This document shows, piece after piece, positions 9,256 to 17,696 of a stretch of 64,000 bases of DNA. Below the pieces are notes generated by a model. That model ran no database searches and was not told the origin of the DNA. It saw only the letters and a list, made by a program, of their open reading frames with translations. How positions within the stretch are numbered: the stretch's first letter is position 1; the number at the start of each line of letters is the position of its first letter. The position numbers were made by a program, and so were the translations under genes. The DNA is from an uncultured Acetatifactor sp. (lineage in GTDB: Bacteria; Bacillota; Clostridia; Lachnospirales; Lachnospiraceae). The stretch spans positions 10,539 to 74,538 of the forward strand of contig CAJUJN010000013.1 of NCBI GenBank assembly GCA_910586775.1, in the 5' to 3' direction.

Positions 9256-10191
9256 ATGGAGAAAAAGAAAAAATTCAGTCTGCGTCTTCTGGGCAATGAC
9301 CTCAGAAAATATTCCGACGCCTACATACTTGTAATACCGGTAATCATCTTTTATCTGCTGTTCTGCTACAAGCCCATGTATGGGATTTTGATCGCATTTA
9401 AAGATTTTTCACCTGCAGCAGGCATCTGGGGCAGCGACTGGACTTCCGGCCATGGCTTCCAGCATTTTATAGACTTTTTTCAATCCTATTATTTTACGCG
9501 GATATTAAAAAACACTTTAGTTGTCAGTCTCACCTCTATTCTGTTTGGATTTCCTGCGCCTGTTATTCTGGCTCTGCTGCTGAATGAGATCAGAAACGAG
9601 AAATTTAAGCGTGTCACCCAGACGATTTCCTACATGCCCCATTTTATTTCTTTGGTTGTGGTGTGCAGCATGATCAAAATGTTCACTTCCGACAAAGGTT
9701 TTGTCACATATCTGCTGTCCCTGGTGGGCGGCCCCGAGGTCTCTCTGCTGACAAAACCGCAGTATTTTGTGCCTGTTTATGTATTGTCCGGCATCTGGCA
9801 GGAGATAGGCTGGGGCGCCATCATTTACCTGGCGGCTCTCTCCGGAATTGACCAGGATCTGTATGAAGCCGCCAGGATTGACGGCGCAGGCAGATGGAAG
9901 CAGACACTGCATGTGACACTGCCCGGTATCTCGGGAACCATCATCATCATGCTGCTGATGCGAATGGGAAATGTAATGAATGTGGGCTTCGAGAAGATTA
10001 TTCTGTTATACAATGACGGCATCTATGAAACTGCAGATGTCATATCTACCTTTGTATATCGAAAAGGACTTCTGGATTTCCAGTGGAGTTACAGTGCGGC
10101 CGTAGGAATTTTTAATTCTGTGATCAATTTCATCGTGGTCATCGTATTCAACAGAATCAGCAGAAAGTTCGGGGAGGTAAGTCTATGGTAG
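9256..10191 (+). CDS. Sugar ABC transporter permease (MalF/LplB type)
   Basis: 311 residues from the ATG at 9256, which has GGAGGAG 9 nt upstream; an in-frame ATG at 9226 has only a crowded site. Six or so membrane helices are visible, beginning with YILVIPVIIFYLLFCYKPMYG. The cytoplasmic EAA loop that docks the ATPase reads EAARIDGAGRWKQTLHVTLP near residue 205. It forms the channel together with the protein at 10185, whose start overlaps this stop by 7 bp, so translation is probably coupled. Together with the lipoprotein at 7321 it makes a CUT1 importer of the kind used for complex oligosaccharides. Confidence 0.92.
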   Translation: MEKKKKFSLRLLGNDLRKYSDAYILVIPVIIFYLLFCYKPMYGILIAFKDFSPAAGIWGSDWTSGHGFQHFIDFFQSYYFTRILKNTLVVSLTSILFGFPAPVILALLLNEIRNEKFKRVTQTISYMPHFISLVVVCSMIKMFTSDKGFVTYLLSLVGGPEVSLLTKPQYFVPVYVLSGIWQEIGWGAIIYLAALSGIDQDLYEAARIDGAGRWKQTLHVTLPGISGTIIIMLLMRMGNVMNVGFEKIILLYNDGIYETADVISTFVYRKGLLDFQWSYSAAVGIFNSVINFIVVIVFNRISRKFGEVSLW

Positions 10192-11096
10192 AAAAAAGAA
10201 AACACAATTCCGCAGGAGAGGGAAAGATTACTCCTTACCGTATTTTTTCTATTTTTAATACAATCATAATGCTGTTTATTATCCTGATAACAGCATATCC
10301 TGTTTATTATATAGTGGTGGCGTCCTTCAGCGATGCCGGAGCTCTGTCCCGGCATGTAGGGATGTTATGGCTTCCCCTTAAGCCCTACACTCTGAGCGCA
10401 TACGAAACCGTATTTAAAAATCCCCTGATTGCTTCCGGATTTCTGAATACTTTGTTTGTATTGGCAGTGGGACTTTTGGTCAATCTGACACTGACCTCAC
10501 TGGGCGCTTTTTTCCTGACCATAAAGGGGCCCATGCTGAAAAATGCCATTACCTTTATGATTATTTTTACCATGTATTTTTCAGGCGGAATGATCCCTTC
10601 TTACCTGAATGTCAAGTCACTGGGGCTTATGGACAGCCTGTGGGCTCTGATTCTGCCCGGAGCTATCAGCACCACCAATCTGGTGATCATGAAAAGCTCT
10701 TTTTCTTCCATACCGGACAGTCTGATAGAATCTGCCAGATTAGACGGTGCCAGTTACGGGCAGATTTTAATGAGGGTAATTGTACCTTTGAGCAAAGCTA
10801 CCATTGCCGTCATGGTATTATACTATGGCGTATCCCATTGGAACTCATGGTTCAATGCATCCATTTATCTGAGGAACAGTGATAAATTTCCCCTGCAGCT
10901 GGTGGTACGAAACATTCTGAATCTGGCCAGCAACAGTGCCATGACAGCGGGAGGCGGGGCGGATGAAATCGCTCAGCTGGCAGATTTGATCAAATATGCC
11001 CTGATCGTAGTAACAGCCACGCCGATTTTAGTATTGTACCCGTTTTTACAGAAATATTTTGTAAAGGGGGTTATGGTTGGAGCCATCAAGGGCTGA
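10185..11096 (+). CDS. Sugar ABC transporter permease (MalG/LplC type)
   Basis: 303 residues. The ATG overlaps the stop of the upstream permease (ATGGTAG) and has GGGGAGG 8 nt before it. Membrane segments include IFNTIIMLFIILITAYPVYYI and LFVLAVGLLVNLTLTSLGAFF. The EAA loop is ESARLDGASYGQILMRVIVP. The C-terminus, LYPFLQKYFVKGVMVGAIKG, is the usual ending of the LplC/YtcP subgroup. It pairs with the permease at 9256. The next gene, the AraC-type regulator, starts 133 bp later with no obvious terminator between them. Confidence 0.93.
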   Translation: MVEKRKHNSAGEGKITPYRIFSIFNTIIMLFIILITAYPVYYIVVASFSDAGALSRHVGMLWLPLKPYTLSAYETVFKNPLIASGFLNTLFVLAVGLLVNLTLTSLGAFFLTIKGPMLKNAITFMIIFTMYFSGGMIPSYLNVKSLGLMDSLWALILPGAISTTNLVIMKSSFSSIPDSLIESARLDGASYGQILMRVIVPLSKATIAVMVLYYGVSHWNSWFNASIYLRNSDKFPLQLVVRNILNLASNSAMTAGGGADEIAQLADLIKYALIVVTATPILVLYPFLQKYFVKGVMVGAIKG

Positions 11097-11229
11097 TACT
11101 GATGACAGAAATTTTTCAATCTGTTCTCAAACAGTAAATTCAGGAATAGACTTTTGAATTATATGCAGGTAAAATATACTCAGAAGTATTAACAGAAGTT
11201 GTTCGTCAAATGTAAAACAGGAATATACG

Positions 11230-13104
11230 ATGAAAAAAAGAAGCGTTTTAACAGGGTGGCTCTGCTCCTATGTTTTTATATTAATGATTCCCATTGTTAC
11301 CATATTTGTCAATTATACCTGGAACAAAGAGATCATACAGGACGAAATTTTCGAAGCAAATAATCTCGTATTAACCAACCTGGGCGATGAGATTGACAAA
11401 TATCTGAACCAGGAGATTTCTCTCTACTCTTATTTGCTGCAGAACAAGACATTTATAAACGTAATCAGCAGCAGAGAAAAAAATGCACAATTTTACTATG
11501 ATGTAACGGAATTGATGTACACCATCAGAAACTATGACTCCGACATATCCGGTCTGGTCTATCTCAAAGAACTGGACCACGTAATCGACGGGCAGGGGAC
11601 AAACGACAGCAAACACCGATATCAGGGAATGCGTATGCTATTTCCTGATATGATGTCCTATGATGACTGGCTGAAAATATTATCCGATGAATACCAGGGA
11701 AATTTCTTTTTTCAGGACAAATTTTATTACAATACATCGGAGGTATGTCTGATTTACGCCAACAGTGTAAGAGAATACTCTCAATATGAATCTTTCAATC
11801 TGTTTGTGAGCATACCTGTCTCTATCCTGGAGAAATTGACCAGGTCCCTGTCTGACGGCTCCAGACTTCTGATCAGGATAGGAGAAGGAGATGTACTGGC
11901 TCTGTCCAGCACTGGTGTAGATGAGATTCCGGATGACTTCAACGTCAACTGGGGCAATGACGAACCGGCTGAGTCAGAAAGATACATGGAAATCTACAGA
12001 AAATCCAAAATACCGGGGATAGAGTATTGTCTGCTGATTCCTAAAAACGAATTCTGGAATCAGCTGAGCCATGTTCGGAATATGCTCTATATCAGTGTGG
12101 CAGTCACATTTCTGATAGGATTTTTTTGTGTTTCCGTGGTTTTGAACAGGAATTTCAAACCGGTGGCAAGGCTTGTACAAAAAATCATGGGGGAGGAAAA
12201 GGCCTGGGGAAATGAATACAAGCTTATAGAAGATGCCTATGTCAGGCTGGTAAGCGAGAAGAACAGCATGCACCGCCATATCGCCACCCAGGAGGAGAGT
12301 CTGCAGAGCAGCTATCTTCTGGCCATGATGAAAGGCAGGTCCATTGAAGCTGCCGAGAATGTGGTCCCTCTGAAATCCGGGCAGAAGATGGTACTGACTG
12401 GATTTCTTGTACCTTTGATGGACGAGAAACAGTTCCTGCAGGATGAAGTCATGCTGTTCGCAGTGGATAATATTTTCTCGGAGCTGATGAACGGACAGGA
12501 TTTTTACCGGATTGAGGACGGACAATATCTGTTTTATCTGTTTCTGATACCGAATGAGACGGAAGAATGGAAGAAGCATTTCCTGAAATCCGCAGAATAT
12601 CTCAGTTCCTTCATTCAGGAGCGACTGGGCGTATTTGTATACAGCGCGCTCAGCGGAGTAATCGATGAACCGGGAAATCTTCGTTTCATCTATCAGGATG
12701 TCATGGACGGGCTTAAGAATATAGAACTGTTCAAAAAAAGCAGTGTTACAGACATGGGTGCCCGGGAGGAAGCAGGCAGCAAGGGAATCGTGCAGATTGT
12801 GATAGAATATGTGGAAGCGCATTTTGAAGACAGCAATCTGAACATCAGCACAATTGCAGAAGGAATCGAAAGAAATCCCAAATATATATCCAGAATCTTC
12901 AGAGAAGAAACCAATGAAAGCATTCTGGATTATCTAAACCGGCTGCGCATCAAAAAAGCCCGGATACTGATGCAGTCCGGAGAATTTACGTTGGAACAAA
13001 TCAGCCAAATGGTGGGATATGCCAGTTCCAAGACATTTCGGAGAACCTTTCTCAAAGAAACCGGAATGACACCCAGCAGTTATCAGGAAACCATGAAAAA
13101 GTAA
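11230..13104 (+). CDS. Membrane-bound AraC-family transcriptional regulator (YesS-like)
   Basis: 624 residues. A first membrane helix near residues 8-30 (GWLCSYVFILMIPIVTIFVNY), an extracellular sensor region of ~250 residues, and a second helix at about 284-306 (MLYISVAVTFLIGFFCVSVVL) make a cache-like receptor layout. The cytoplasmic part ends in a typical AraC double helix-turn-helix at about 520-624 (ISTIAEGIERNPKYISRIFREE, LEQISQMVGYASSKTFRRTFLK, GMTPSSYQ). Family members such as B. subtilis YesS regulate neighbouring polysaccharide uptake genes. It probably senses a sugar, directly or through the lipoprotein, and controls the divergent promoters near 7203-7291. Start: an ATG with only a weak upstream site, reached about 130 bp after the permease gene. 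Confidence 0.9.
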   Translation: MKKRSVLTGWLCSYVFILMIPIVTIFVNYTWNKEIIQDEIFEANNLVLTNLGDEIDKYLNQEISLYSYLLQNKTFINVISSREKNAQFYYDVTELMYTIRNYDSDISGLVYLKELDHVIDGQGTNDSKHRYQGMRMLFPDMMSYDDWLKILSDEYQGNFFFQDKFYYNTSEVCLIYANSVREYSQYESFNLFVSIPVSILEKLTRSLSDGSRLLIRIGEGDVLALSSTGVDEIPDDFNVNWGNDEPAESERYMEIYRKSKIPGIEYCLLIPKNEFWNQLSHVRNMLYISVAVTFLIGFFCVSVVLNRNFKPVARLVQKIMGEEKAWGNEYKLIEDAYVRLVSEKNSMHRHIATQEESLQSSYLLAMMKGRSIEAAENVVPLKSGQKMVLTGFLVPLMDEKQFLQDEVMLFAVDNIFSELMNGQDFYRIEDGQYLFYLFLIPNETEEWKKHFLKSAEYLSSFIQERLGVFVYSALSGVIDEPGNLRFIYQDVMDGLKNIELFKKSSVTDMGAREEAGSKGIVQIVIEYVEAHFEDSNLNISTIAEGIERNPKYISRIFREETNESILDYLNRLRIKKARILMQSGEFTLEQISQMVGYASSKTFRRTFLKETGMTPSSYQETMKK

Positions 13105-13125
13105 AATTACACCAAAAAGCTGCCG

Positions 13126-13216
13126 CTGTCGGGAGATCCCATCCCCTTACAATATATGGTGTCTGTTCTCAATGTACAACAGCATATATTGTGGAGATGC
13201 GGCCGCTTCCCGACAG
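13126..13216. terminator. Three-tier nested inverted repeat between convergent araC-type gene and nanA
   Basis: Outer stem CTGTCGGGA (13126-13134) with TCCCGACAG (13208-13216). Middle stem ACAATATATG (13149-13158) with CATATATTGT (13183-13192). Inner stem CTGTT (13163-13167) with AACAG (13178-13182). A T-run follows on the minus strand (complement of AAAAAG at 13115) and TTTT follows on the plus strand (13224). It probably ends both converging transcripts, but it is larger and more regular than a usual terminator. Confidence 0.65.
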
Positions 13217-13234
13217 CCCGGGCCTTTTCTCTTA

Positions 13235-14149
13235 TCAGCACTTCCTGACGGCTGCATCTATCATCTGCACACACTCCAGAATCTTCGGCATATCATCTTC
13301 CGTAATATCCGTCAGCGGCTTCCTGACACCGCCCAGATATAAGCCGTCCCGCAGCTCCATGACCTTCTTGATCACCGCGTACATATTGCCGCGGCAGCCG
13401 CACAAAGCGTAAATAATCCGGCAGGCATCGTTCTGAATGTCCCTCGCCCTGGAGATATCTCCCTTTTTCACCGCATCAAATATCGCAAGGTAGAGTTCGG
13501 GCATTACCCCGTATGTACCGCCGATTCCGCCGTCCGCACCGATGGCAAGACCGCTGACCAGCTGCTCGTCAGGACCGTTCATCACCACATGCCCTTCTCC
13601 GCCGGCATCCTTGAACATCTGGATATCCTGCGCCGATTCGGAAGAATTCTTGACACCGATTACCTTATTGTTCTCCAGCATCCTCAGATACAGCGGCACG
13701 GTCAGCTTCGTGCCCGCCAGCTGCGGAATGTTATAGATAATAAAATCCGTATTGGGCGCTGCGGCGGAAATATCATTCCAGTACTGAGCCACCGCATGAT
13801 CGGGCAGGTGAAAATAAATAGGCGGAATCGCGGCAATTGCATCCACGCCCAAAGACTCCGCATGCGCCGCAAGCTTCCGGCTGTCCTCCGTGTTGTTGCA
13901 GGCCACATGGGCGATCACGGTCAGTTCCCCGCCCACTTCGTCCATCACCGTCTCCAGAATCTTCTTCCGCTCCTTTACCTTCAGATAGATGCACTCACCG
14001 GAAGAACCGCACACATACAGCCCCTTAACACCCTTCCTGACAAAATGCCTTGCCAGAGCGCGGGTACGCTGCTCGCTGACCTTTCCGTCCTTGTCATAAC
14101 AGGCATAAAATGCCGGGATGATACCCTGATACTTTTCTACTTGACCCAT
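13235..14149 (-). CDS. nanA: N-acetylneuraminate lyase (DHDPS/NAL family aldolase)
   Basis: 304 residues, the usual family length. It splits sialic acid into N-acetylmannosamine and pyruvate. Visible family features are CGSSGE at 47-52 (pyruvate carboxylate site), Tyr139 in IIYNIP and Lys167 in VIGVKNSS (Schiff-base lysine), almost the same numbering as Y137/K165 of the E. coli enzyme, plus NGPDEQLVSGLAIGADGGIGG. AGGAGG lies 5 nt before the ATG. It is the last gene of a nagB-nagA-nanA group, 168 bp after nagA. The partners needed to convert ManNAc to GlcNAc-6-phosphate (nanK, nanE) and a dedicated sialic acid transporter are not in the window. A related pyruvate aldolase of the same family is the only realistic alternative; context favours NanA. 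Confidence 0.86.
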   Translation of the reverse strand: MGQVEKYQGIIPAFYACYDKDGKVSEQRTRALARHFVRKGVKGLYVCGSSGECIYLKVKERKKILETVMDEVGGELTVIAHVACNNTEDSRKLAAHAESLGVDAIAAIPPIYFHLPDHAVAQYWNDISAAAPNTDFIIYNIPQLAGTKLTVPLYLRMLENNKVIGVKNSSESAQDIQMFKDAGGEGHVVMNGPDEQLVSGLAIGADGGIGGTYGVMPELYLAIFDAVKKGDISRARDIQNDACRIIYALCGCRGNMYAVIKKVMELRDGLYLGGVRKPLTDITEDDMPKILECVQMIDAAVRKC

Positions 14150-14317
14150 CTTTTCCTCCTGCTCCTGTTTCGTGTCTGCCCAATCAGTACCTCAGCTACA
14201 GCTCCCGCTCAGTACCTTCTTTCCTTCAAAGGCAAAGCCATTATGAACGCAGGGGATCCGCAAACCGCTTTCAGCGAAAACAGACCCCCGCATCTTTTCC
14301 AAAATACGAAACGTATC

Positions 14318-15433
14318 CTACAACACCCTCACCAGATTCAGCTCATCATCCGCCAAAAGCACATCCGCGCGCTTCCCCGGCGTCAGGGAACCCAGCTCAT
14401 CATACACACCAATGCTCCTGGCAGGATTCATGGTAGCTGCAGCAATAGCCTCCTCCACAGGAATCCCGAAGGACACCGCCGTCCGCATGCAGTCGTACAG
14501 ATTCGTGGCAGAGCCCGCAATGGTGCCGTCCGCCAATGTGGCGAGCTTTCCGTTTACTGTCACCTGCTGCCCTCCCAGGTCATAAGTGCCGTTCTCCATT
14601 CCGGTAGCGCGCATGGAATCGCTGATCAGCACGATTCTTCCCGGAAACAGTTTAAAAGCAGCCCTTATCATGCTTCCGTGCACATGAATGCCGTCGCAGA
14701 TGATTTCCGCCATGCAGTTCTCGTCCTCTGCAGCCGCTCCGATCAGCCCAGGAGACCTGTGCCCCAAAGGCATCATTGCATTGAACAGATGCGTCACATG
14801 ATTGGCTCCCGCCTCCAGCGCGGCCTTTGCCGTATCGTAATCCGCCCCGGTGTGCCCCAGAGAAATGGACACCTCCTCATGGAGTTCCCTCGTAAACTCT
14901 ATCGCGCCCTCCGTATTGGGAGCCAACGTCACCAGACGAATCAAATTCCCGCATGCCTCATTGCATTCCCGGAAAAATGCCACATCCGGAGCCATAATAC
15001 ACTCATCCCTGTGCGCCCCCTTCCTGGATGCATCCAGAAAAGGGCCTTCCATATTAATGCCCGCCACATGGGACATGGGCACTTCAGAATTCTCCCGGCT
15101 GCCGGCAAAGTGCCCCATCTCCCGGAAAATCCTGCGCAGTTCTTCTTTTTCAATGGTCATGGACGTGGGGCAATAGGAGGTAATTCCATGGGCATACTCA
15201 TAAGCCAGTATCGCCTTCAGCCCCTCCATATCACCGTCGGAAAAATCATGTCCCACAGCGCCGTGGCTGTGTACGTCAACCAGCCCGGGCAGCACCAGCA
15301 GGCCTTCGGCATCCACTTCAGACTTATCCGACACCTCGTCAGCGCTTTCCACAATCTTCCCGTTCTCAATATATAAGTCCTTTTTTACGAAGGTCTTGTC
15401 TTCCTGATAGACCTTGCCGTTCTTAATTATCAT
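14318..15433 (-). CDS. nagA: N-acetylglucosamine-6-phosphate deacetylase
   Basis: 371 residues. It removes acetate from GlcNAc-6-phosphate in the cytosol, giving glucosamine-6-phosphate for NagB. Metal and catalytic positions of the amidohydrolase barrel are all visible: HSH at 55-57, Glu129 in GINMEGPFLD, His194 in LGHTGADYD, His215 in THLFNAM, and catalytic Asp272 in ISDSMRATG. The ATG is 8 nt after GGGAGAG that lies inside the end of nagB; the two genes overlap by 11 bp, so they are translationally coupled. Position in a nagB-nagA-nanA operon fits joint use of GlcNAc and sialic acid. Confidence 0.96.
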   Translation of the reverse strand: MIIKNGKVYQEDKTFVKKDLYIENGKIVESADEVSDKSEVDAEGLLVLPGLVDVHSHGAVGHDFSDGDMEGLKAILAYEYAHGITSYCPTSMTIEKEELRRIFREMGHFAGSRENSEVPMSHVAGINMEGPFLDASRKGAHRDECIMAPDVAFFRECNEACGNLIRLVTLAPNTEGAIEFTRELHEEVSISLGHTGADYDTAKAALEAGANHVTHLFNAMMPLGHRSPGLIGAAAEDENCMAEIICDGIHVHGSMIRAAFKLFPGRIVLISDSMRATGMENGTYDLGGQQVTVNGKLATLADGTIAGSATNLYDCMRTAVSFGIPVEEAIAAATMNPARSIGVYDELGSLTPGKRADVLLADDELNLVRVL

Positions 15434-16187
15434 ATACCATACTCTCCCAATGGGTATTCTCCCGAATCAAAGTAAGGGCTGCCTCATCCGCAATGATCAC
15501 CACGTCATTGTGAAGCTGCAAAACGGAGGCAGGCACATGAGGGGTTACAGGACCGAAGCAGGAATCATACAGAGCCTTTGCCTTTCCTTCACCGGAAGCC
15601 AGCAGCAGAACCTTCTTCGCCGACATGATGTTCTGGATGCCCATGGTCAGCGCATGCGTAGGCACCTCATCGACAGAAGCGAAAAATCTCGCATTGCTCT
15701 GTCTGGTCTCCTCTGTGAGAGTCACCACATGAGTTCCCTTCTCAAATACCTCGCAGGGCTCGTTAAAACCGATATGTCCGTTGCCGCCGATACCCAGCAG
15801 CTGCAGATCAATTCCGTCCATGTCCGCGATCACCTGATCATAACGCCTGCACTCCGCTTCCGGATCTTCCGCCAGGCCATTGGGCACATTGGTCCGTGCC
15901 TTGTCAATATTGACATGATCGAACAGATTGTGATTCATGAAATACCGGTAACTCTGATCATGTTCACCGGACAGTCCCTTGTACTCGTCCAGATTCACGC
16001 TGCGGATCCGGGAGAAGTCTATGTCCCCGGCTTTGCATTTTTCAATCAGCTGGCCGTAAGCACCCACAGGAGTAGAGCCTGTGGCAAGCCCCAGCACCGC
16101 ATCCGGTTTCATTGTAATCTGGGCGGCAATCAGGTTCCCCGCCTTACGGCTCATGTCATCATAGTCTTTTGCTGCATAAATCTTCAT
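15423..16187 (-). CDS. nagB: Glucosamine-6-phosphate deaminase
   Basis: 254 residues. It converts glucosamine-6-phosphate to fructose-6-phosphate and ammonia. Key residues: Asp67 in VNLDEYKGL (ring-opening/base position), GNGHIGFNEP at 135-144 with His138 and Glu143, and the phosphate loop LATGSTP. The E. coli Asp141 position is Asn136 here, which I believe is common in Gram-positive enzymes. The frame is open to 16307, but the ATG at 16187 has AGGAGGTG 5 nt upstream and matches the family N-terminus (MKIYAAKDY). A perfect hairpin (16201-16216) stands directly before this ribosome site, and a strong promoter lies at 16308-16336. First gene of nagB-nagA-nanA. Confidence 0.97.
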   Translation of the reverse strand: MKIYAAKDYDDMSRKAGNLIAAQITMKPDAVLGLATGSTPVGAYGQLIEKCKAGDIDFSRIRSVNLDEYKGLSGEHDQSYRYFMNHNLFDHVNIDKARTNVPNGLAEDPEAECRRYDQVIADMDGIDLQLLGIGGNGHIGFNEPCEVFEKGTHVVTLTEETRQSNARFFASVDEVPTHALTMGIQNIMSAKKVLLLASGEGKAKALYDSCFGPVTPHVPASVLQLHNDVVIIADEAALTLIRENTHWESMVYDN

Positions 16188-16200
16188 TCTTACACCTCCT

Positions 16201-16216
16201 GCCCGCTTCAGCGGGC
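16201..16216 (-). promoter_or_regulatory. Perfect hairpin abutting the nagB ribosome binding site
   Basis: The nagB leader contains GCCCGCTGAAGCGGGC (6-bp GC stem, TGAA loop), immediately followed by AGGAGGTG and the ATG. A stem this close can modulate ribosome access or protect the mRNA 5' region. Confidence 0.6.
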
Positions 16217-16307
16217 ATCCACTTGGTAGCTTTCTACAATCATTCTGTCCTGAATTCAATCGTTTAAAACTACATTTGTGCCTTTCCTTTACGCATTTTA
16301 TAATCAC

Positions 16308-16336
16308 ATTTTATCATTGTAAAATCCAGGTGTCAA
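16308..16336 (-). promoter_or_regulatory. Sigma-70 type promoter of nagB-nagA-nanA
   Basis: On the minus strand TTGACA (16331-16336), a 17-bp spacer and TAAAAT (16308-16313). It predicts a leader of ~115 nt before nagB. It lies between the LacI-type regulator gene and nagB, so the regulator could bind here. Confidence 0.75.
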
Positions 16337-16470
16337 CGTCCACTGCAGTCCTTATCCATGAATTTTTCAGCTGTATATAATCCCTGCCCGGACAATTATC
16401 TTATGCATAATGTAAACTGCCTGTGGAACTATACCACTGCACAGAGAAGTCTGCGTTCTCATCTGTCCTT

Positions 16471-17484
16471 TTATCCATACAGCACAGAATCCCTGTAAAC
16501 AATCAGCGGCTCAATAAAAGTCTTCTCGTAAGGCGCGTCCTCATGCTCCATGCGATACATAATCTGCATTGCCAGACGCTTGCCGATGAACTCCGTCCTG
16601 ACATCTGCTGTGGTAATCATTCTCACCACATCGTACTCATTCCGGCCATCATACCCCGTCACCACAATTCCCTCCGGAATCCGCTCCTGATGCTCGGAAA
16701 AATAAAGCTGCAATATATGCGCAATATAATCACTGACACAGATAAAAGCCTCCGGAAGCTCCTCCAACGAGTCAAGAAACCTGGTTATTTCCTTACTATA
16801 TGAAAAAATACCAATCTTATGCGTAAGACAGAATTTTTCCGCTACCGGAAGACTATACTCCTCCATACACTGGAGATACCCCCCGTATCTGTCCTGATTT
16901 GTCTGGGCATAATGAATATCCCCTATAAACCCTATCTTCTCCAACCCCTTATCTATCACTGAACGGGTGATGTCATAGACTGCGTTATGCCCTTCCAGCA
17001 GTATCAAATCCCCTTTCAGCTCCCTTATATCCATCTGAGGCACCGTATCGAGAAAGACCTTTGGGATATTCAGCTGATTAATCTCCCTGACAATCTTCTC
17101 GTCATACAAATTCAAAACAATGGCTCCCTGCACTGTGCCGTTTGTCAGCACAGCAGGCATTTTAAACTTACTGGAATAACCGGATGGCATATAAGTGTAC
17201 ACCAGATTAATATTGTGGAGAGACAGTTCCTGGGCCATTCTATGAATAATATTCGTCCAAAATGAAGACGAATTCGGTCTGGACACAATCAGAGATATAT
17301 TCTTCTCCGGAACCATCTGTTCCAATTCCACAATCCCTTTCGTGTACCCCATTTCTTTGGCTTTATTCAGCACTCTCTCCCGAAGCGCTGAGGATACATT
17401 TGAATAATTATTAAATACTTTCCATACGGTTACCCGTGAAACACCCAATTCATCCGCAATGTCCTGCATTGTTACTTTATTCAT
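16471..17484 (-). CDS. LacI-family transcriptional regulator
   Basis: 337 residues from the ATG at 17484 (GAGAGGAAATC just upstream); the open frame extends to 17547 without a site. The N-terminal helix-turn-helix and hinge are typical: VTMQDIADELGVSRVTVWKV, VSSALRERVLNKAKEMGY. The rest is a periplasmic-binding-protein-like sensor domain (KNISLIVSRPNSSSFW, IVVTGYDGRNEY, EPLIVYRDS). LacI-type proteins bind palindromes at promoters and are released or activated by a sugar or sugar phosphate. It is directly upstream of the nagB-nagA-nanA operon in the same direction, so an amino-sugar-derived effector is the simplest guess. No palindromic operator is obvious to me at the nagB promoter. Confidence 0.92.
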   Translation of the reverse strand: MNKVTMQDIADELGVSRVTVWKVFNNYSNVSSALRERVLNKAKEMGYTKGIVELEQMVPEKNISLIVSRPNSSSFWTNIIHRMAQELSLHNINLVYTYMPSGYSSKFKMPAVLTNGTVQGAIVLNLYDEKIVREINQLNIPKVFLDTVPQMDIRELKGDLILLEGHNAVYDITRSVIDKGLEKIGFIGDIHYAQTNQDRYGGYLQCMEEYSLPVAEKFCLTHKIGIFSYSKEITRFLDSLEELPEAFICVSDYIAHILQLYFSEHQERIPEGIVVTGYDGRNEYDVVRMITTADVRTEFIGKRLAMQIMYRMEHEDAPYEKTFIEPLIVYRDSVLYG

Positions 17485-17655
17485 GATTTCCTCTCTTTTG
17501 TTGACCCGCAATCCTCGCATCAGCAGCTGTTTCGCAGAATCCATCATAAATTTTTAAGCATTTTCATTTTAACATATTTAACATTTAATTGCAATATTTT
17601 CCACGAACAATGCGTTTCTTCAGGCATTTCTTTCAGCTTTTTTTCACGTAAAAAA

Positions 17656-17676
17656 GCCGGACACCATCCGTCCGGC
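17656..17676 (-). terminator. Rho-independent terminator of the chemoreceptor gene
   Basis: GCCGGAC and GTCCGGC form a 7-bp GC-rich stem with a 7-nt loop, followed on the minus strand by TTTTTT. It lies 20 bp after the stop at 17697 and upstream of the LacI-type gene. TTTT on the other side suggests partial bidirectional use. Confidence 0.85.
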
Positions 17677-17696
17677 TTTTCGTAATGAATCCTGTC

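Noticed and set aside
11974..12822. 282-codon minus-strand open frame
   Set aside because: Antisense to the AraC-type regulator; no start signal.
13589..15376. 595-codon plus-strand open frame
   Set aside because: It lies antisense to nanA and nagA, whose residues and ribosome sites are clear; the product is Arg/His/Pro-rich with no family features. Shadow frame.
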